In this document: piece after piece, positions 15,897 to 24,666 of the stretch
Layout of the letters: each line of letters starts with the position of its first letter
Position numbering within the stretch: the stretch's first letter is position 1
NCBI RefSeq assembly: GCF_900188345.1
Contig: NZ_FZOD01000075.1
Span: 1-45,586 of the forward strand
Reading direction: 5' to 3'
DNA: 45,586 nt
Source of the DNA: Streptosporangium subroseum
GTDB taxonomy: Bacteria; Actinomycetota; Actinomycetes; Streptosporangiales; Streptosporangiaceae
Notes under the pieces: model-generated
The model's input: only the letters and a program-made list of their open reading frames with translations
The model's database searches: none
What the model was told of the DNA's origin: nothing
Program-made: the position numbers and the translations under genes

Positions 15897-17018
15897 TTGA
15901 CGCCTCGAGTGCTCGTCGACGCGGCTGCGGTTCCGGCCGATCGCGGTGCGCTGATCAGGTACGTCGATGGACTCGTCGCCGCCCTGGACAGGGCGGGCGC
16001 CGATCTCGCGGTCGTCTGCCAGCGTGCCGACGCCGAGCGGTACGCCGGGCTCGCACCTTCGGCCCGGATCGTGCCCGGACCTCATGGGATCACCAACCGG
16101 GCCGCCCGGCTGGCCTGGGAGCAGACCGGCCTCCCGCTCCTCGCCCGGCAGGCCGGCGCACAGGTGATCCACGCCCCTTACTACTCGATCCCGCTCGGCT
16201 CGGGCCTGCCGACCGTGGCGACCGTTCACGACCTCACCTGGTTCACCGAGTCCACGCAGCACAACGCGGTCAAGGCGTCCTTCTTCCGCTCGGCGACCCG
16301 CACTGCCGTGCGGCACGCGTCGAGGGTGATCGTGCCCTCCAAGGCGACCCGCGACGAGCTGATCCGGGTGCTCGCCGCCGATCCCACACGGATCGACGTC
16401 GCCTACCACGGGGTGGACCCGGTGCTGTTCCACCGGCCGTCCGAGCGCGAGATCAAGCACGCCTCCGACCGGCTCGGCCTGCGCGGCACCCCCTATGTGG
16501 CCTTCCTCGGCCCCCTGGAGCCCCGTAAGAACGTGCCAAACCTGATCCGCGGTTTTGTGCGCGCCGTTCAGGACCTTGCCGAGCCGCCCGCCCTGGTGCT
16601 GGCCGGGAGCATCCGTGACGCCGACGTGGACGCCGCGGTGAGCGAGGTCCCGTCGACCGTGCGAGTGCTCCGTCCGGGCTTTCTCGCCTTCACCGACCTG
16701 TCGGGCTTCCTCGGCGGCGCGCTCGTGGCGGCCTTCCCCTCACGGGGCGAGGGCTTCGGGCTCCCGGTCCTGGAGGCCATGGCCTGCGGCGCGCCGGTGC
16801 TCACCACGCACCGCACCTCGCTGCCGGAGGTGGGCGGCGACGCGGTCGCCTACACCGAGCCCGACGACGTGAGCATCGCCGACGCGTTGCGGGCGCTGCT
16901 GTCCTCGTCGGAGCGCAGGCAGGCCCTGTCCGCGGCGGGGATGGCCCGGGCCAGGGAGTTCACTTGGGAGGCGTCGGCGGAGGCCCATCTGCTCTCCTAC
17001 CAACGCGCTGCCGAGTAG
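15897..17018 (+). CDS. GT4 glycosyltransferase, mannosyltransferase-like
   Basis: A 373-residue GT-B enzyme resembling actinobacterial mannosyltransferases of the GT4 family: ATVHDLTWFTES (~109), RVIVPSKATRDELI (~143), YVAFLGPLEPRKNVPNLIRGF (~199-219) and PSRGEGFGLPVLEAMACGAPV (~281-301), the last carrying the Glu-x7-Glu-type donor site. The start is a TTG at 15897, with AGGGGAG eleven bases before it; a GTG four codons later is an alternative. The 90-bp gap upstream is AT-rich with a -10-like TAGAGT, so the gene may have its own promoter. The sugar-nucleotide pyrophosphorylase gene follows 17 bases later. Confidence 0.88.
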   Translation: MTPRVLVDAAAVPADRGALIRYVDGLVAALDRAGADLAVVCQRADAERYAGLAPSARIVPGPHGITNRAARLAWEQTGLPLLARQAGAQVIHAPYYSIPLGSGLPTVATVHDLTWFTESTQHNAVKASFFRSATRTAVRHASRVIVPSKATRDELIRVLAADPTRIDVAYHGVDPVLFHRPSEREIKHASDRLGLRGTPYVAFLGPLEPRKNVPNLIRGFVRAVQDLAEPPALVLAGSIRDADVDAAVSEVPSTVRVLRPGFLAFTDLSGFLGGALVAAFPSRGEGFGLPVLEAMACGAPVLTTHRTSLPEVGGDAVAYTEPDDVSIADALRALLSSSERRQALSAAGMARAREFTWEASAEAHLLSYQRAAE

Positions 17019-17023
17019 TGAGC

Positions 17024-17029
17024 TAGCCT
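17024..17029 (+). promoter_or_regulatory. -10 element predicting a leaderless start for the nucleotidyltransferase
   Basis: TAGCCT lies exactly six bases before the ATG at 17036, and no ribosome-binding sequence is present in the gap. No good -35 is visible. Confidence 0.5.
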
Positions 17030-17035
17030 CGCGGA

Positions 17036-18130
17036 ATGATGGAGACCCCTTTGCCGGAGCTCGAGGCGATTCTCCTCGTCGGAGGACAGGGGACGCGCCT
17101 GCGTCCGTTGACGCTTGGCACGCCCAAACCGCTGCTGCCCACCGCGGGGGTTCCCTTTCTCGCCCACCAGCTCGCGCGGGCCAGGGCGTCCGGTGTGCGG
17201 CGCATCGTGTTCGCCACCTCCTACCGGGCGGAGATGTTCTGCGAGGCCTTCGGAGACGGCTCGGCGTTCGGGCTCTCCCTGGAATACATGACCGAGGAGA
17301 CCCCGCTCGGCACCGGCGGTGCCATCCGCAACGCCGCCGAGGCGCTGAGCTCGGGCCCGGACGCGCCGGTGCTGGTGCTCAACGGCGACATCCTGTCCGG
17401 CCACGACATCCGTGAGCAGGTCGACATGCACGTCGCCCGGGAGGCCGCCGTCACCCTGCACCTGACCGAGGTGGAAGACCCCTCGCGGTTCGGCTGCGTG
17501 CCGACCGACGACGACGGCCGGGTGACCGCCTTCCTCGAGAAGACCCCGAACCCGGTCACCAACCGGATCAACGCCGGATGTTACGTCTTCACCCGTTCGG
17601 TGATCGACTCGATTCCGGCGGACGAGGTCGTCTCGGTCGAGCGGGAGACGTTCCCCAGCCTGATCGAGGGCGGCGCCCTGGTGCTCGGTTACGCCGACGC
17701 GTCCTACTGGCTCGACGTGGGCACGCCCGCCGCCTTCGTCCAGGGCTCCCGCGACCTCGTCCTCGGCCGTCTCGTCTCGCCGGCCCTGCCCGGTCCCACC
17801 GGAGACTTCCTCGCCCTGCCCGGTGCCATGATCTCGCCCGAGGCCAAGGTCGGCGGTGGTTCGGTGATCGGCGCCCGCGCGGCGGTGGAGTCCGGCGCCC
17901 AGGTCTCCGGCAGCGTGCTCGGCGACGACTGCGTGATCCAGTCGGGCGCGGTCGTGGTCGACTCGGTGGTCGGCATCGGCGCCCGCGTCGACTCTGGAGC
18001 GGTCCTGCGCGAGGTGGTCGTCGGTGACCGCGCGGTCGTCGGCCCGGGCAACGAGCTGCTGGCCGGTAGCCGCATCTGGCCCGGCATCGTGCTTCCCGAG
18101 TGCGCGATCCGCTTCTCCAGCGACGCCTGA
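17036..18130 (+). CDS. manC: NDP-sugar pyrophosphorylase, probable mannose-1-phosphate guanylyltransferase
   Basis: A 364-residue protein. The N-terminal nucleotidyltransferase domain carries the signature LVGGQGTRLRPLTLGTPKP (~14-33), LVLNGDILSG (metal-binding Asp, ~118) and YWLDVGTPAAFV (~222-233). The C-terminal ~90 residues are a left-handed beta-helix of hexapeptide repeats (SVLGDDCVIQSGAVVVDSVV). This layout is that of bacterial/eukaryotic-type GDP-mannose pyrophosphorylase and the mycobacterial ManC/RmlA2 homologue; glucose-1-phosphate transferase activity cannot be ruled out. With ManB and the SIS isomerase encoded at 34.5-37.2 kb it would complete GDP-mannose supply for the surrounding glycosyltransferases. 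Symbol given by family resemblance and gene context. Confidence 0.82.
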   Translation: MMETPLPELEAILLVGGQGTRLRPLTLGTPKPLLPTAGVPFLAHQLARARASGVRRIVFATSYRAEMFCEAFGDGSAFGLSLEYMTEETPLGTGGAIRNAAEALSSGPDAPVLVLNGDILSGHDIREQVDMHVAREAAVTLHLTEVEDPSRFGCVPTDDDGRVTAFLEKTPNPVTNRINAGCYVFTRSVIDSIPADEVVSVERETFPSLIEGGALVLGYADASYWLDVGTPAAFVQGSRDLVLGRLVSPALPGPTGDFLALPGAMISPEAKVGGGSVIGARAAVESGAQVSGSVLGDDCVIQSGAVVVDSVVGIGARVDSGAVLREVVVGDRAVVGPGNELLAGSRIWPGIVLPECAIRFSSDA

Positions 18131-18144
18131 TCCCGTACGGGACC

Positions 18145-19041
18145 GTGAGAGAGCGTGAGTGGTGTTCCACGATGCCGCTCAACCTTGAGCTGACGCTGGG
18201 GCCGCACCGGCACGGGAACGGCGATCCCACCTGGAGAAGGACGCCCGACGGGAGCATCTGGCGGACCTCGCGCACGCCCGACGGTCCCGGCACGTTACGG
18301 GTGTCCGCCCGGGGCGGGCAGGTCGCCGCCACCGCCTGGGGGCCGGGAGCCGGGTGGCTGCTGGAGACGCTTCCCGCGCTGCTCGGCGTGGAGGACGATC
18401 TGTCGGGGTTCGTTCCCGAGCACGACGTCGTCAAGAACGCGGCCAGGCGCTACGCGGGGCTCAGGATCGGGAGGACGTCACGGGTGCTGGAGGCTCTTGT
18501 GCCCGCGGTGCTCGAACAGAAGGTCGTGAGCCTTGAGGCGTGGCGGGCGTGGCGATGGCTGCTCGGCCGGTACGGCGAGCCCGCGCCGGGGCCGGCGCCC
18601 GAAGGGATGCGGGTCTTCCCCGAGCCCGAGGTGTGGCGGGCCATCCCCTCGTGGGACTGGCACCGGGCGGGGGCCGAGGCCGTACGGGCGCGCACGATCG
18701 TGAACGCGGCCCGGCACGCCGTGAAGCTGGAGGCGGCCGGGGGCAGCGCCGACGCGGATCGGCTGTTGCGGGCGCTGCCCGGGATCGGGGTGTGGACGTC
18801 GGCGGAGGTGCGGCAGAGGTCGCACGGGGACGCGGACGCGGTCTCGGTGGGCGATTTCCATCTGCCGTCGCTGGTGGGCTGGTCGCTGAGCGGCCGACGG
18901 GCCGACGACGCGGAGATGCTGCGGCTGCTGGCTCCCTACCGGGGGCACCGGCACCGGGTCAGCAGGTTGCTGGGGCTGGGCGGTGTGCGGCCACCCCCTC
19001 GGGGGCCGCGGATGCCCGCGCGAGACTACCGGTCGTTCTGA
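18145..19041 (+). CDS. HhH-GPD family DNA glycosylase (3-methyladenine-type)
   Basis: About 298 residues. The C-terminal half has the helix-hairpin-helix LRALPGIGVWTSAEV (~202-216) followed by SVGDFHLP (~227-235) with the Asp used for catalysis in the HhH-GPD superfamily. The N-terminal half is the accessory domain typical of actinobacterial AlkA-like proteins. The family removes alkylated or otherwise damaged bases to start base-excision repair. The GTG at 18145 gives the N-terminus REREW...PLNLELTLGP, which matches how such proteins usually begin; an ATG at 18172 is an alternative. The same protein class sits beside fbiB and manB in mycobacterial-type gene orders only loosely, so no functional link is claimed. 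Confidence 0.82.
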   Translation: MREREWCSTMPLNLELTLGPHRHGNGDPTWRRTPDGSIWRTSRTPDGPGTLRVSARGGQVAATAWGPGAGWLLETLPALLGVEDDLSGFVPEHDVVKNAARRYAGLRIGRTSRVLEALVPAVLEQKVVSLEAWRAWRWLLGRYGEPAPGPAPEGMRVFPEPEVWRAIPSWDWHRAGAEAVRARTIVNAARHAVKLEAAGGSADADRLLRALPGIGVWTSAEVRQRSHGDADAVSVGDFHLPSLVGWSLSGRRADDAEMLRLLAPYRGHRHRVSRLLGLGGVRPPPRGPRMPARDYRSF

Positions 19042-19174
19042 GGCCATCCTCTTCCGAGGCGGCAGCGGTGCCGGAGGAGACGGCGGGCTGCCAGTCGCGC
19101 CCGTCGCGGGTGTCGGCTCCGATCAGCGGAGCGAGGACGGCGACGGCGGCGAGGGCGAGGAGAAACCAGATCAT
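18959..19174 (-). CDS. Small single-pass membrane protein
   Basis: A 71-residue protein starting MIWFLLALAAVAVLAPLIGAD, one membrane helix, then TRDGRDWQP and a polar tail. AGGAG six bases before the ATG strongly supports the start. Similar small actinobacterial membrane proteins with a [DS]-R-D-G-R-D-W motif after the helix are known to me but without function. The last 83 bases overlap the 3' end of the DNA glycosylase gene on the other strand, so the C-terminal part is under double coding constraint. Confidence 0.65.
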   Translation of the reverse strand: MIWFLLALAAVAVLAPLIGADTRDGRDWQPAVSSGTAAASEEDGLRTTGSLARASAAPEGVAAHRPAPATC

Positions 19175-19353
19175 TTTCTGCTCCTGAGGCGGGTTCCGGT
19201 GTGATGCCTCTAATGTATGTATACGCAAGCATTTACGTCTATCGAGATCTGCTTGTGTGAACCGTTTAGCAGAACTGCATCGTTGCGAGTTCTATTCCGG
19301 CTCTGTCCCCCATAACCCCCCGACCCGCCGCCCGACCGATGGGCGCTCCGTCG

Positions 19354-19359
19354 TACTGT
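19354..19359 (+). promoter_or_regulatory. -10 element predicting a leaderless fbiC start
   Basis: TACTGT is followed by exactly six bases and the ATG at 19366. The gap GCGGGA is too close to serve as a normal ribosome site, which supports a leaderless transcript. Confidence 0.5.
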
Positions 19360-19365
19360 GCGGGA

Positions 19366-21954
19366 ATGAGCGTGAACCCCACCGATAACGCGATGCGCCG
19401 GGCCCTGGCCAGGGCCCGCGACGGCAAAGCTCTCGACGTGACCGAAGCCACCGTCCTGCTCCACGCCAGGGACGAACACCTTGAGACCCTGCTCGGGCAT
19501 GCCGGCCGAGTCAGGGACGCGGGACTGGAGGCCGTGGGGCGACAGGGAATCATCACCTACAGCCGCAAGGTCTTCATCCCGCTGACCCGGCTCTGCCGGG
19601 ACCGCTGCGGTTACTGCACGTTCGCCACCGCCCCGCACAAACTGGAGAGCATGTTCCTCAGCCCCGACGAGGTGCTGGAGATCGCCAGGCAGGGCGCGGC
19701 CATGGGGTGCAAGGAGGCGCTGTTCACCCTGGGCGACCGGCCCGAGGACCGCTGGCACCAGGCCCGCGAGTGGCTGGACGCGCACGGCTACGACGACACG
19801 CTGTCCTATGTCCGCGCGATGGCCATCCGGGTGCTGGAGGAGACCGGGCTGCTGCCCCACCTGAACCCGGGCGTCATGACCTGGAAGGACCTGCAGCGTC
19901 TCAAGCCGGTCGCGCCGTCCATGGGCATGATGCTGGAGACGACCTCGCGACGGCTGTTCGAGGAGAAGGGACAGGCGCACCACGGCTCACCGGACAAGGA
20001 CCCCGCGGTACGGCTGCGCGTGCTGGAGGACGCGGGGCGGACGAACGTGCCGTTCACCAGCGGGATCCTCATCGGCATCGGCGAGACGATCGAGGACCGC
20101 GCCGAGTCGGTGTTCGCGCTGCGCAAGGTGGCGCGCGAGTACGGCGGGATCCAGGAGATCATCGTCCAGAACTTCCGCGCCAAGCCGGACACCGCGATGC
20201 GCGGCATGCCGGACGCCGACCTGCAGGAGCTGGCCGCCACGATCGCGGTGACCCGGCTGGTGATGGGCCCCAAGGTCCGGGTGCAGGCGCCGCCGAACCT
20301 GGTCGACTCCGAGTACGAGCTGATGATCAGGGCGGGCATCGACGACTGGGGCGGCGTCTCCCCGCTGACGCCCGACCACGTCAACCCCGAGCGCCCGTGG
20401 CCCCAGATCGAGGACCTCGCCGCCCGTACGGCCGCCACCGGGTTCACCCTGCGCGAGCGGCTGACCATCTACCCCGAGTACGTACTGGCCGGGGAACCCT
20501 GGCTCGACCCCCGTCTCAACGCCCACGTGGCCGCCCTCGCCGACCCCGAGACCGGCCTGGCTCGCGAGGACGCGGTCCTCGTCGGCCGCCCCTGGCAGGA
20601 GCCGGACGGTGGTTTCGTCTCCCTGGGACGCACCGACCTGCACACGGCCGTCGACACCGAGGGCCGGACCAATGACCGCCGCGACGACTTCGACAACGTC
20701 TACGGCGACTGGGAGGCGCTCAAGGAGCGTCTCCCCGCCGCCTCCTCGGTGGTCAGGGGCGACGTGCGGCAGGCCCTGCGGCAGGCCGAGAGCGATCCCA
20801 CCAAGCTCACCGACGCGCAGGCGCTCGTCCTGCTCGACGTCGCGGGCGACCCCGACGGCACCGGGGCGGACGACGCGGCGCTGGAGGAGCTGTGCCGGAT
20901 CGCCGACGGTCTCCGCAGGGAGGCGGTCGGCGACGACGTCACCTACGTGGTGAACCGGAACATCAACTTCACCAACGTCTGCTACACCGGCTGCCGATTC
21001 TGCGCCTTCGCGCAGCGCCGTACCGACGCCGACGCCTACACCCTGTCGCTGGAGCAGGTCGCGGACCGGGCCTGGGAGGGCTGGGAGGCCGGGGCGACTG
21101 AGGTGTGCATGCAGGGCGGCATTCATCCGGACATGCCGGGCAGCGCCTACTTCGACATCGCCAGGGCGGTCAAGGCCCGGGTGCCGGAGATGCACGTCCA
21201 CGCCTTCTCGCCCATGGAGGTCATCAACGGCGCGAGCCGTACCAACCTGTCCATCGAGGACTGGCTGACCGCGGCCAGGGAGGCGGGTGTCGACTCGCTT
21301 CCCGGCACCGCGGCCGAGATCCTCGACGACGACGTCCGCTGGGTGCTCACCAAGGGCAAGCTGCCGACCAAGGAGTGGGTCGAGGTCATCTCCACCGCCC
21401 ACAGGGTCGGCATCCCGACGACGTCCACGATGATGTACGGCCACGTGGACAACCACGCGCACTGGGTCCAGCACATCCGGCTGATCCGCCGCATCCAGGA
21501 GGAGACCGGCGGATTCTCCGAGTTCGTGCTGCTGCCGTTCGTTCACCACAGCTCGCCCATCTACCTGGCGGGGATCGCCCGGCCCGGGCCGACCGCGCGG
21601 GAGAACAGGGCCGTGCACGCGCTGGCCCGGATCCTCCTGCACGGCGCGATCAAGAACATCCAGTGCTCCTGGGTGAAGCTCCAGGACGGACTGTGCCGAG
21701 AGGTGCTCCAGGGCGGGGTCAACGACCTCGGCGGCACGCTGATGGAGGAGACGATCAGCCGGATGGCGGGATCGGAGAACGGCTCCTTCAAGACGATCAC
21801 CGACCTGGCGGCCATGGTGGCCCCGACCGGGCGGAGGATCCGGCAGCGGACCACCTCCTACGGCGTGCCGGACGCGGACCGGGTGGCCGCCGCGGCGGCG
21901 AGCGACGGCGTCTGCCGTAGCGTGCGCACCCTCCTGCCGCTTGAGCGGTTGTAG
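19366..21954 (+). CDS. fbiC: FO synthase (fused CofG-CofH), coenzyme F420 biosynthesis
   Basis: A 862-residue protein with two radical-SAM domains. The first (CofG-like) has the cluster motif CRDRCGYC at residues 77-84, the second (CofH-like) CYTGCRFC at about 539-546; each CX3CX2C binds a 4Fe-4S cluster. Together they join a tyrosine-derived radical fragment to 5-amino-6-ribitylaminouracil, giving the deazaflavin FO, in the cytoplasm. Actinobacteria encode the fused form, archaea two proteins. Length and domain order are normal. The gene stands alone on the plus strand; fbiA and fbiB lie 1.4-3.7 kb downstream on the other strand, so FO synthesis and its later steps are regulated separately here. 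Confidence 0.97.
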   Translation: MSVNPTDNAMRRALARARDGKALDVTEATVLLHARDEHLETLLGHAGRVRDAGLEAVGRQGIITYSRKVFIPLTRLCRDRCGYCTFATAPHKLESMFLSPDEVLEIARQGAAMGCKEALFTLGDRPEDRWHQAREWLDAHGYDDTLSYVRAMAIRVLEETGLLPHLNPGVMTWKDLQRLKPVAPSMGMMLETTSRRLFEEKGQAHHGSPDKDPAVRLRVLEDAGRTNVPFTSGILIGIGETIEDRAESVFALRKVAREYGGIQEIIVQNFRAKPDTAMRGMPDADLQELAATIAVTRLVMGPKVRVQAPPNLVDSEYELMIRAGIDDWGGVSPLTPDHVNPERPWPQIEDLAARTAATGFTLRERLTIYPEYVLAGEPWLDPRLNAHVAALADPETGLAREDAVLVGRPWQEPDGGFVSLGRTDLHTAVDTEGRTNDRRDDFDNVYGDWEALKERLPAASSVVRGDVRQALRQAESDPTKLTDAQALVLLDVAGDPDGTGADDAALEELCRIADGLRREAVGDDVTYVVNRNINFTNVCYTGCRFCAFAQRRTDADAYTLSLEQVADRAWEGWEAGATEVCMQGGIHPDMPGSAYFDIARAVKARVPEMHVHAFSPMEVINGASRTNLSIEDWLTAAREAGVDSLPGTAAEILDDDVRWVLTKGKLPTKEWVEVISTAHRVGIPTTSTMMYGHVDNHAHWVQHIRLIRRIQEETGGFSEFVLLPFVHHSSPIYLAGIARPGPTARENRAVHALARILLHGAIKNIQCSWVKLQDGLCREVLQGGVNDLGGTLMEETISRMAGSENGSFKTITDLAAMVAPTGRRIRQRTTSYGVPDADRVAAAAASDGVCRSVRTLLPLERL

Positions 21955-22458
21955 CGGGGTTTGTTCGCGGTGAACTTCAGACCCGTTGGAGTTCAATGAA
22001 AATCTAATGGGGGTCCGGCTGTGCGGCGTGGGAGTGGTCCCAGGCTTCCCTCAGGCTTTACGGCCGGACTCACCGTTCTCGGTTCCACCGGAAAGGGTCG
22101 CGGTCGTCGGGAGATAAAACCTTCCGCGTGGCGATGATCTACCGGGACATTGTGGTCCGTTCCCGGCGGCAAGCCCTTGAGGTGCGGGCTTTCGGCGGAA
22201 TGGCGCGGTCGAATGCGATCGGACTCTCTCCTCTGATTCCCGTTGGTTATCGGGGCGTCATCCGATGTGCCCAAGGCTTTGGGCCTTTCTGGGCGATCAA
22301 TGAAGTTCCCTCCAATACCGTGGGATTCAGGTTCTGCGCCGCGTCGGTGTCGGCTCCGTCGTCTCCGTTTTCTCTCCATTGTTTTCGACACCGATTCGGC
22401 GTCCCGTCAGCCCGGGTATCGCCCAGGCGCGAACTGGTTTGACATGGAGTGATCCATC
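21955..22458. other. 504-bp region without a convincing gene, upstream of a secreted protein
   Basis: Base composition is less GC-rich than the surroundings. Open frames on both strands lack coding character and ribosome sites. A small hairpin GCCCAA-GGCT-TTGGGC (22269-22284) followed by CTTTCT might end fbiC or another transcript. Much of the region may be a long 5' leader for the secreted protein at 22459, but no known riboswitch consensus was recognised. Confidence 0.5.
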
Positions 22459-22797
22459 ATGATCAAAGTCAGGAACGCTCTCGCAGCCGGAACGATGGTG
22501 GCATCCGCTCTCATCGCACCCGTGACGATGCCGGCCCAGTTTGCCAGCGCCGACACCGTGGCCCGGACCACCTCCACGACCTCCACCTCCACCGTCCTCC
22601 AGAAGCCCTGCCGCAAGCACAAGAACCCCGACAGGTGCCGTCTCCGTCGCGGCGCCGGCCACGGTCTCGGCGGTGGCGGCGGCACGGGCACAGGCACGGG
22701 CACGGGCACGGGCAAGGCCAGCGGCATCGGCATCACCGACGACACCAGTCCCGCCAGCGGCGGGCAGGGCGGCAGCGGCGCCGGCGTCAACAACTGA
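22459..22797 (+). CDS. Small secreted Gly/Thr-rich protein
   Basis: A 112-residue precursor with a clear signal peptide: basic start MIKVRNALA, hydrophobic core (~10-22) and a probable cleavage after AQFASA (residue ~31). The mature part is Thr/Ser-rich, has one Cys pair in a basic segment (PCRKHKNPDRCRLRR) and a run of GTG repeats encoded by a six-base repeat, ending in a Gly/Ser tail. GGAG nine bases before the ATG supports the start. Not recognised as a known family; its export is inferred from the signal only. It has its own strong terminator. Confidence 0.68.
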   Translation: MIKVRNALAAGTMVASALIAPVTMPAQFASADTVARTTSTTSTSTVLQKPCRKHKNPDRCRLRRGAGHGLGGGGGTGTGTGTGTGKASGIGITDDTSPASGGQGGSGAGVNN

Positions 22798-22819
22798 GCG
22801 GCGGTATCAACGACCGACC

Positions 22820-22852
22820 CGTGGGCGGCGGCTCTCCGAGCCGCCGCCCACG
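22820..22852 (+). terminator. 15-bp stem terminator hairpin
   Basis: Perfect 15-bp inverted repeat (22820-22834 with 22838-22852; CGTGGGCGGCGGCTC and its complement) with a three-base loop, starting 22 bases after the secreted-protein stop codon. No T run follows. Confidence 0.7.
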
Positions 22853-23069
22853 CCGCGTCACCGCACGTCCGTGAACTCCGCCGTTTGATGCCTGGCGACA
22901 TTTGCGCCGGACCGGCCACCGTCGAATGCAGCCGAAGGCGGGAGGCGGCCCGGTGGCGACCACGGGCCGAGGTCCTCGACGAGGAGGGGCATTCTCCGGT
23001 CATTTGAGTAGTCGATGACATACCCTAAGTGACGAAATCCTGCTCTTCCCCCTAGGTAGGAGTGTGTCG

Positions 23070-23324
23070 ATGGACGGCTCGGACGGCCGGATCGTGGTTC
23101 TCGTGGTGATCGCGGTGATCCTTTTCGCCGTCGGACGGCGCTTCCAGCGGACGATGGACACGTGGGCGGGCTGGGGAAAGGCGATTCAGGCGGCGGCGGA
23201 GGCCGCGGCGAAGATCCCGGAGGCGAAATCGGCGGCGTGGGCGGCGGTCCGGAGCATGATCATGATCGGTCTGGGGGCGCTGATCCTGTTCGCGGTGGTC
23301 GCGAACGCGATCCGGTTCGGATGA
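23070..23324 (+). CDS. Small two-helix membrane protein
   Basis: An 84-residue protein with hydrophobic segments at ~8-21 (IVVLVVIAVILFAV) and ~61-80 (IMIGLGALILFAVVA), and an Ala/Lys-rich amphipathic stretch between them. AGGAG seven bases before the ATG at 23070 makes this start better than a GTG six bases earlier. A -10-like TACCCT is at 23021-23026. No family recognised. It is convergent with fbiB, 22 bp away. Confidence 0.65.
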   Translation: MDGSDGRIVVLVVIAVILFAVGRRFQRTMDTWAGWGKAIQAAAEAAAKIPEAKSAAWAAVRSMIMIGLGALILFAVVANAIRFG

Positions 23325-23346
23325 GGCCCCGGCCACGGGACGGCTC

Positions 23347-24666
23347 TCAGCGGACGACGACGAAGTCGGCCGCCTGTCTCGGTGCGCGGTCCCGGGGCGG
23401 GGCGGCCGGATGGCCGATCGCCACGGCGCCCATCGGGTCCCAGCCGGGGGGCAGGTCGAGGACCTCCCTGACCACGTCGCGGCAGAACATGGTGGACGAC
23501 ACCCAGGCGGAGCCCAGGCCCTCCATCGCGAGCTGAACCAGGAAGTTCTGCACCCCGGCGCCCATCGCGACCACGAACATCTCCCGCTCGCTCGCGTTGC
23601 GCCGGTCGTCGCGGTAGGTGTGCGAGCCGTCCATGACCAGGCAGGGCACCGCGAGGTACGGCGCCGCGCGCAGTACGTCGCCACGCCTGATCCGCTTGGC
23701 GATCGACTCCTCGGAGAAGCCGTCGCCGCGCAGGTCGGTGATCCACGCCTCGCGCATGGCGTCGAGCAGTTTCTCGCGGACCCCCGCCGACTCCAGCAGG
23801 ACGAACCGCCACGGGGTCGTGTGGTGCGGGGCGGGCGCGGCGATCGCGGCGTCCACCGCCCGGCGGACCCCGGCGCCGTCCACGGGCCTGTCGGAGAACT
23901 CGCGGATGGTCCTGCGGGCGAAGAGCACGTCGCGGGAGCCGTACCGGAACATGTCGTCCTCGGACGGGCGGACCAGTTCGCGGACGCCCGGCCCGTGCTC
24001 CTCGGTGGTGTACTCCGCCATGCCCCTGATCACGGCCACCGGGGTCTGCGCGAGCTTGCCCTTGACCAGGTCCCCGGCCGCGGCGAACTCGTCGGCGACG
24101 GCGGTCAGGGTGACCTCCAGCGCGTTGCCGTGGTCGTCGGACAGGCCCCGGTAGTCGAGTGCGGGGGTCACCCCCGCGATGCCGACGGCCATGTCGGTCT
24201 GGCCGTTGCGCCAGGTGCGGCCGAACGTGTCGGAGATGATCACACCGACCGACACGCCGAGCCGGTCCCGGATGCCGGTGCGGATGGCCGCGGCGGAGGC
24301 GTCCGGGTCGACGGGCAGCAGCACGACGGTGCCGGGCTCGGTGTTGGAGGCGTCCACCCCGGCCGCGGCCATGACAAACCCGTGCGTGGTCTGCGCGATC
24401 ACCGTCTCGCCCCGGCGGGCGACCACCCGCGTGGTCTCGCCGGCGATCGCCTCGTTGCGGCTGACGCCCCGGAGGGTCCGGCCCTCGGCCTTGCTGGAGA
24501 TCTTGGAAGTGACCACGAGGATGTCGCCGTCGCGCAGACCCGGCATCGCCGCGGCGATCAGCTCGCCGACGTCGTCGCCCTCCCGGACCTCGGGAATCCC
24601 GGGAATCGGGAAGATCTCCACCCGGATGTCGGAGGGGCCTTCCTTCCCGCGCCTGATCCTGCTCAC
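23347..24666 (-). CDS. fbiB: F420-0:gamma-glutamyl ligase fused to FMN-dependent nitroreductase domain
   Basis: A 439-residue protein in the two-domain form found in actinobacteria. Residues ~15-240 are the CofE-like ligase (EIFPIPGIPEVREGDDV, ILVVTSKISSKAEGR, ISDTFGRTWRNGQTDMA), which adds gamma-linked glutamates using GTP. Residues ~250-435 are a nitroreductase-fold domain (RRTIREFSDRPVD, PAPHHTTPWRFV, GLGSAWVSSTMF) that binds FMN and reduces dehydro-F420-0 to F420-0. The GTG start overlaps the fbiA stop codon (GTGA), so translation is coupled. All usual parts are present. Confidence 0.96.
   Translation of the reverse strand: MSRIRRGKEGPSDIRVEIFPIPGIPEVREGDDVGELIAAAMPGLRDGDILVVTSKISSKAEGRTLRGVSRNEAIAGETTRVVARRGETVIAQTTHGFVMAAAGVDASNTEPGTVVLLPVDPDASAAAIRTGIRDRLGVSVGVIISDTFGRTWRNGQTDMAVGIAGVTPALDYRGLSDDHGNALEVTLTAVADEFAAAGDLVKGKLAQTPVAVIRGMAEYTTEEHGPGVRELVRPSEDDMFRYGSRDVLFARRTIREFSDRPVDGAGVRRAVDAAIAAPAPHHTTPWRFVLLESAGVREKLLDAMREAWITDLRGDGFSEESIAKRIRRGDVLRAAPYLAVPCLVMDGSHTYRDDRRNASEREMFVVAMGAGVQNFLVQLAMEGLGSAWVSSTMFCRDVVREVLDLPPGWDPMGAVAIGHPAAPPRDRAPRQAADFVVVR

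Noticed and set aside
21993..22391. 132-codon minus-strand open frame
   Set aside because: Arg/Pro-rich, no ribosome site, no family likeness, and it lies in an apparently non-coding leader.
22128..22458. Cyclic-di-AMP (ydaO-type) riboswitch upstream of the secreted protein gene
   Set aside because: A few GC-rich segments near 22390-22440 looked suggestive, but I could not place the conserved core; an Rfam covariance search would decide.
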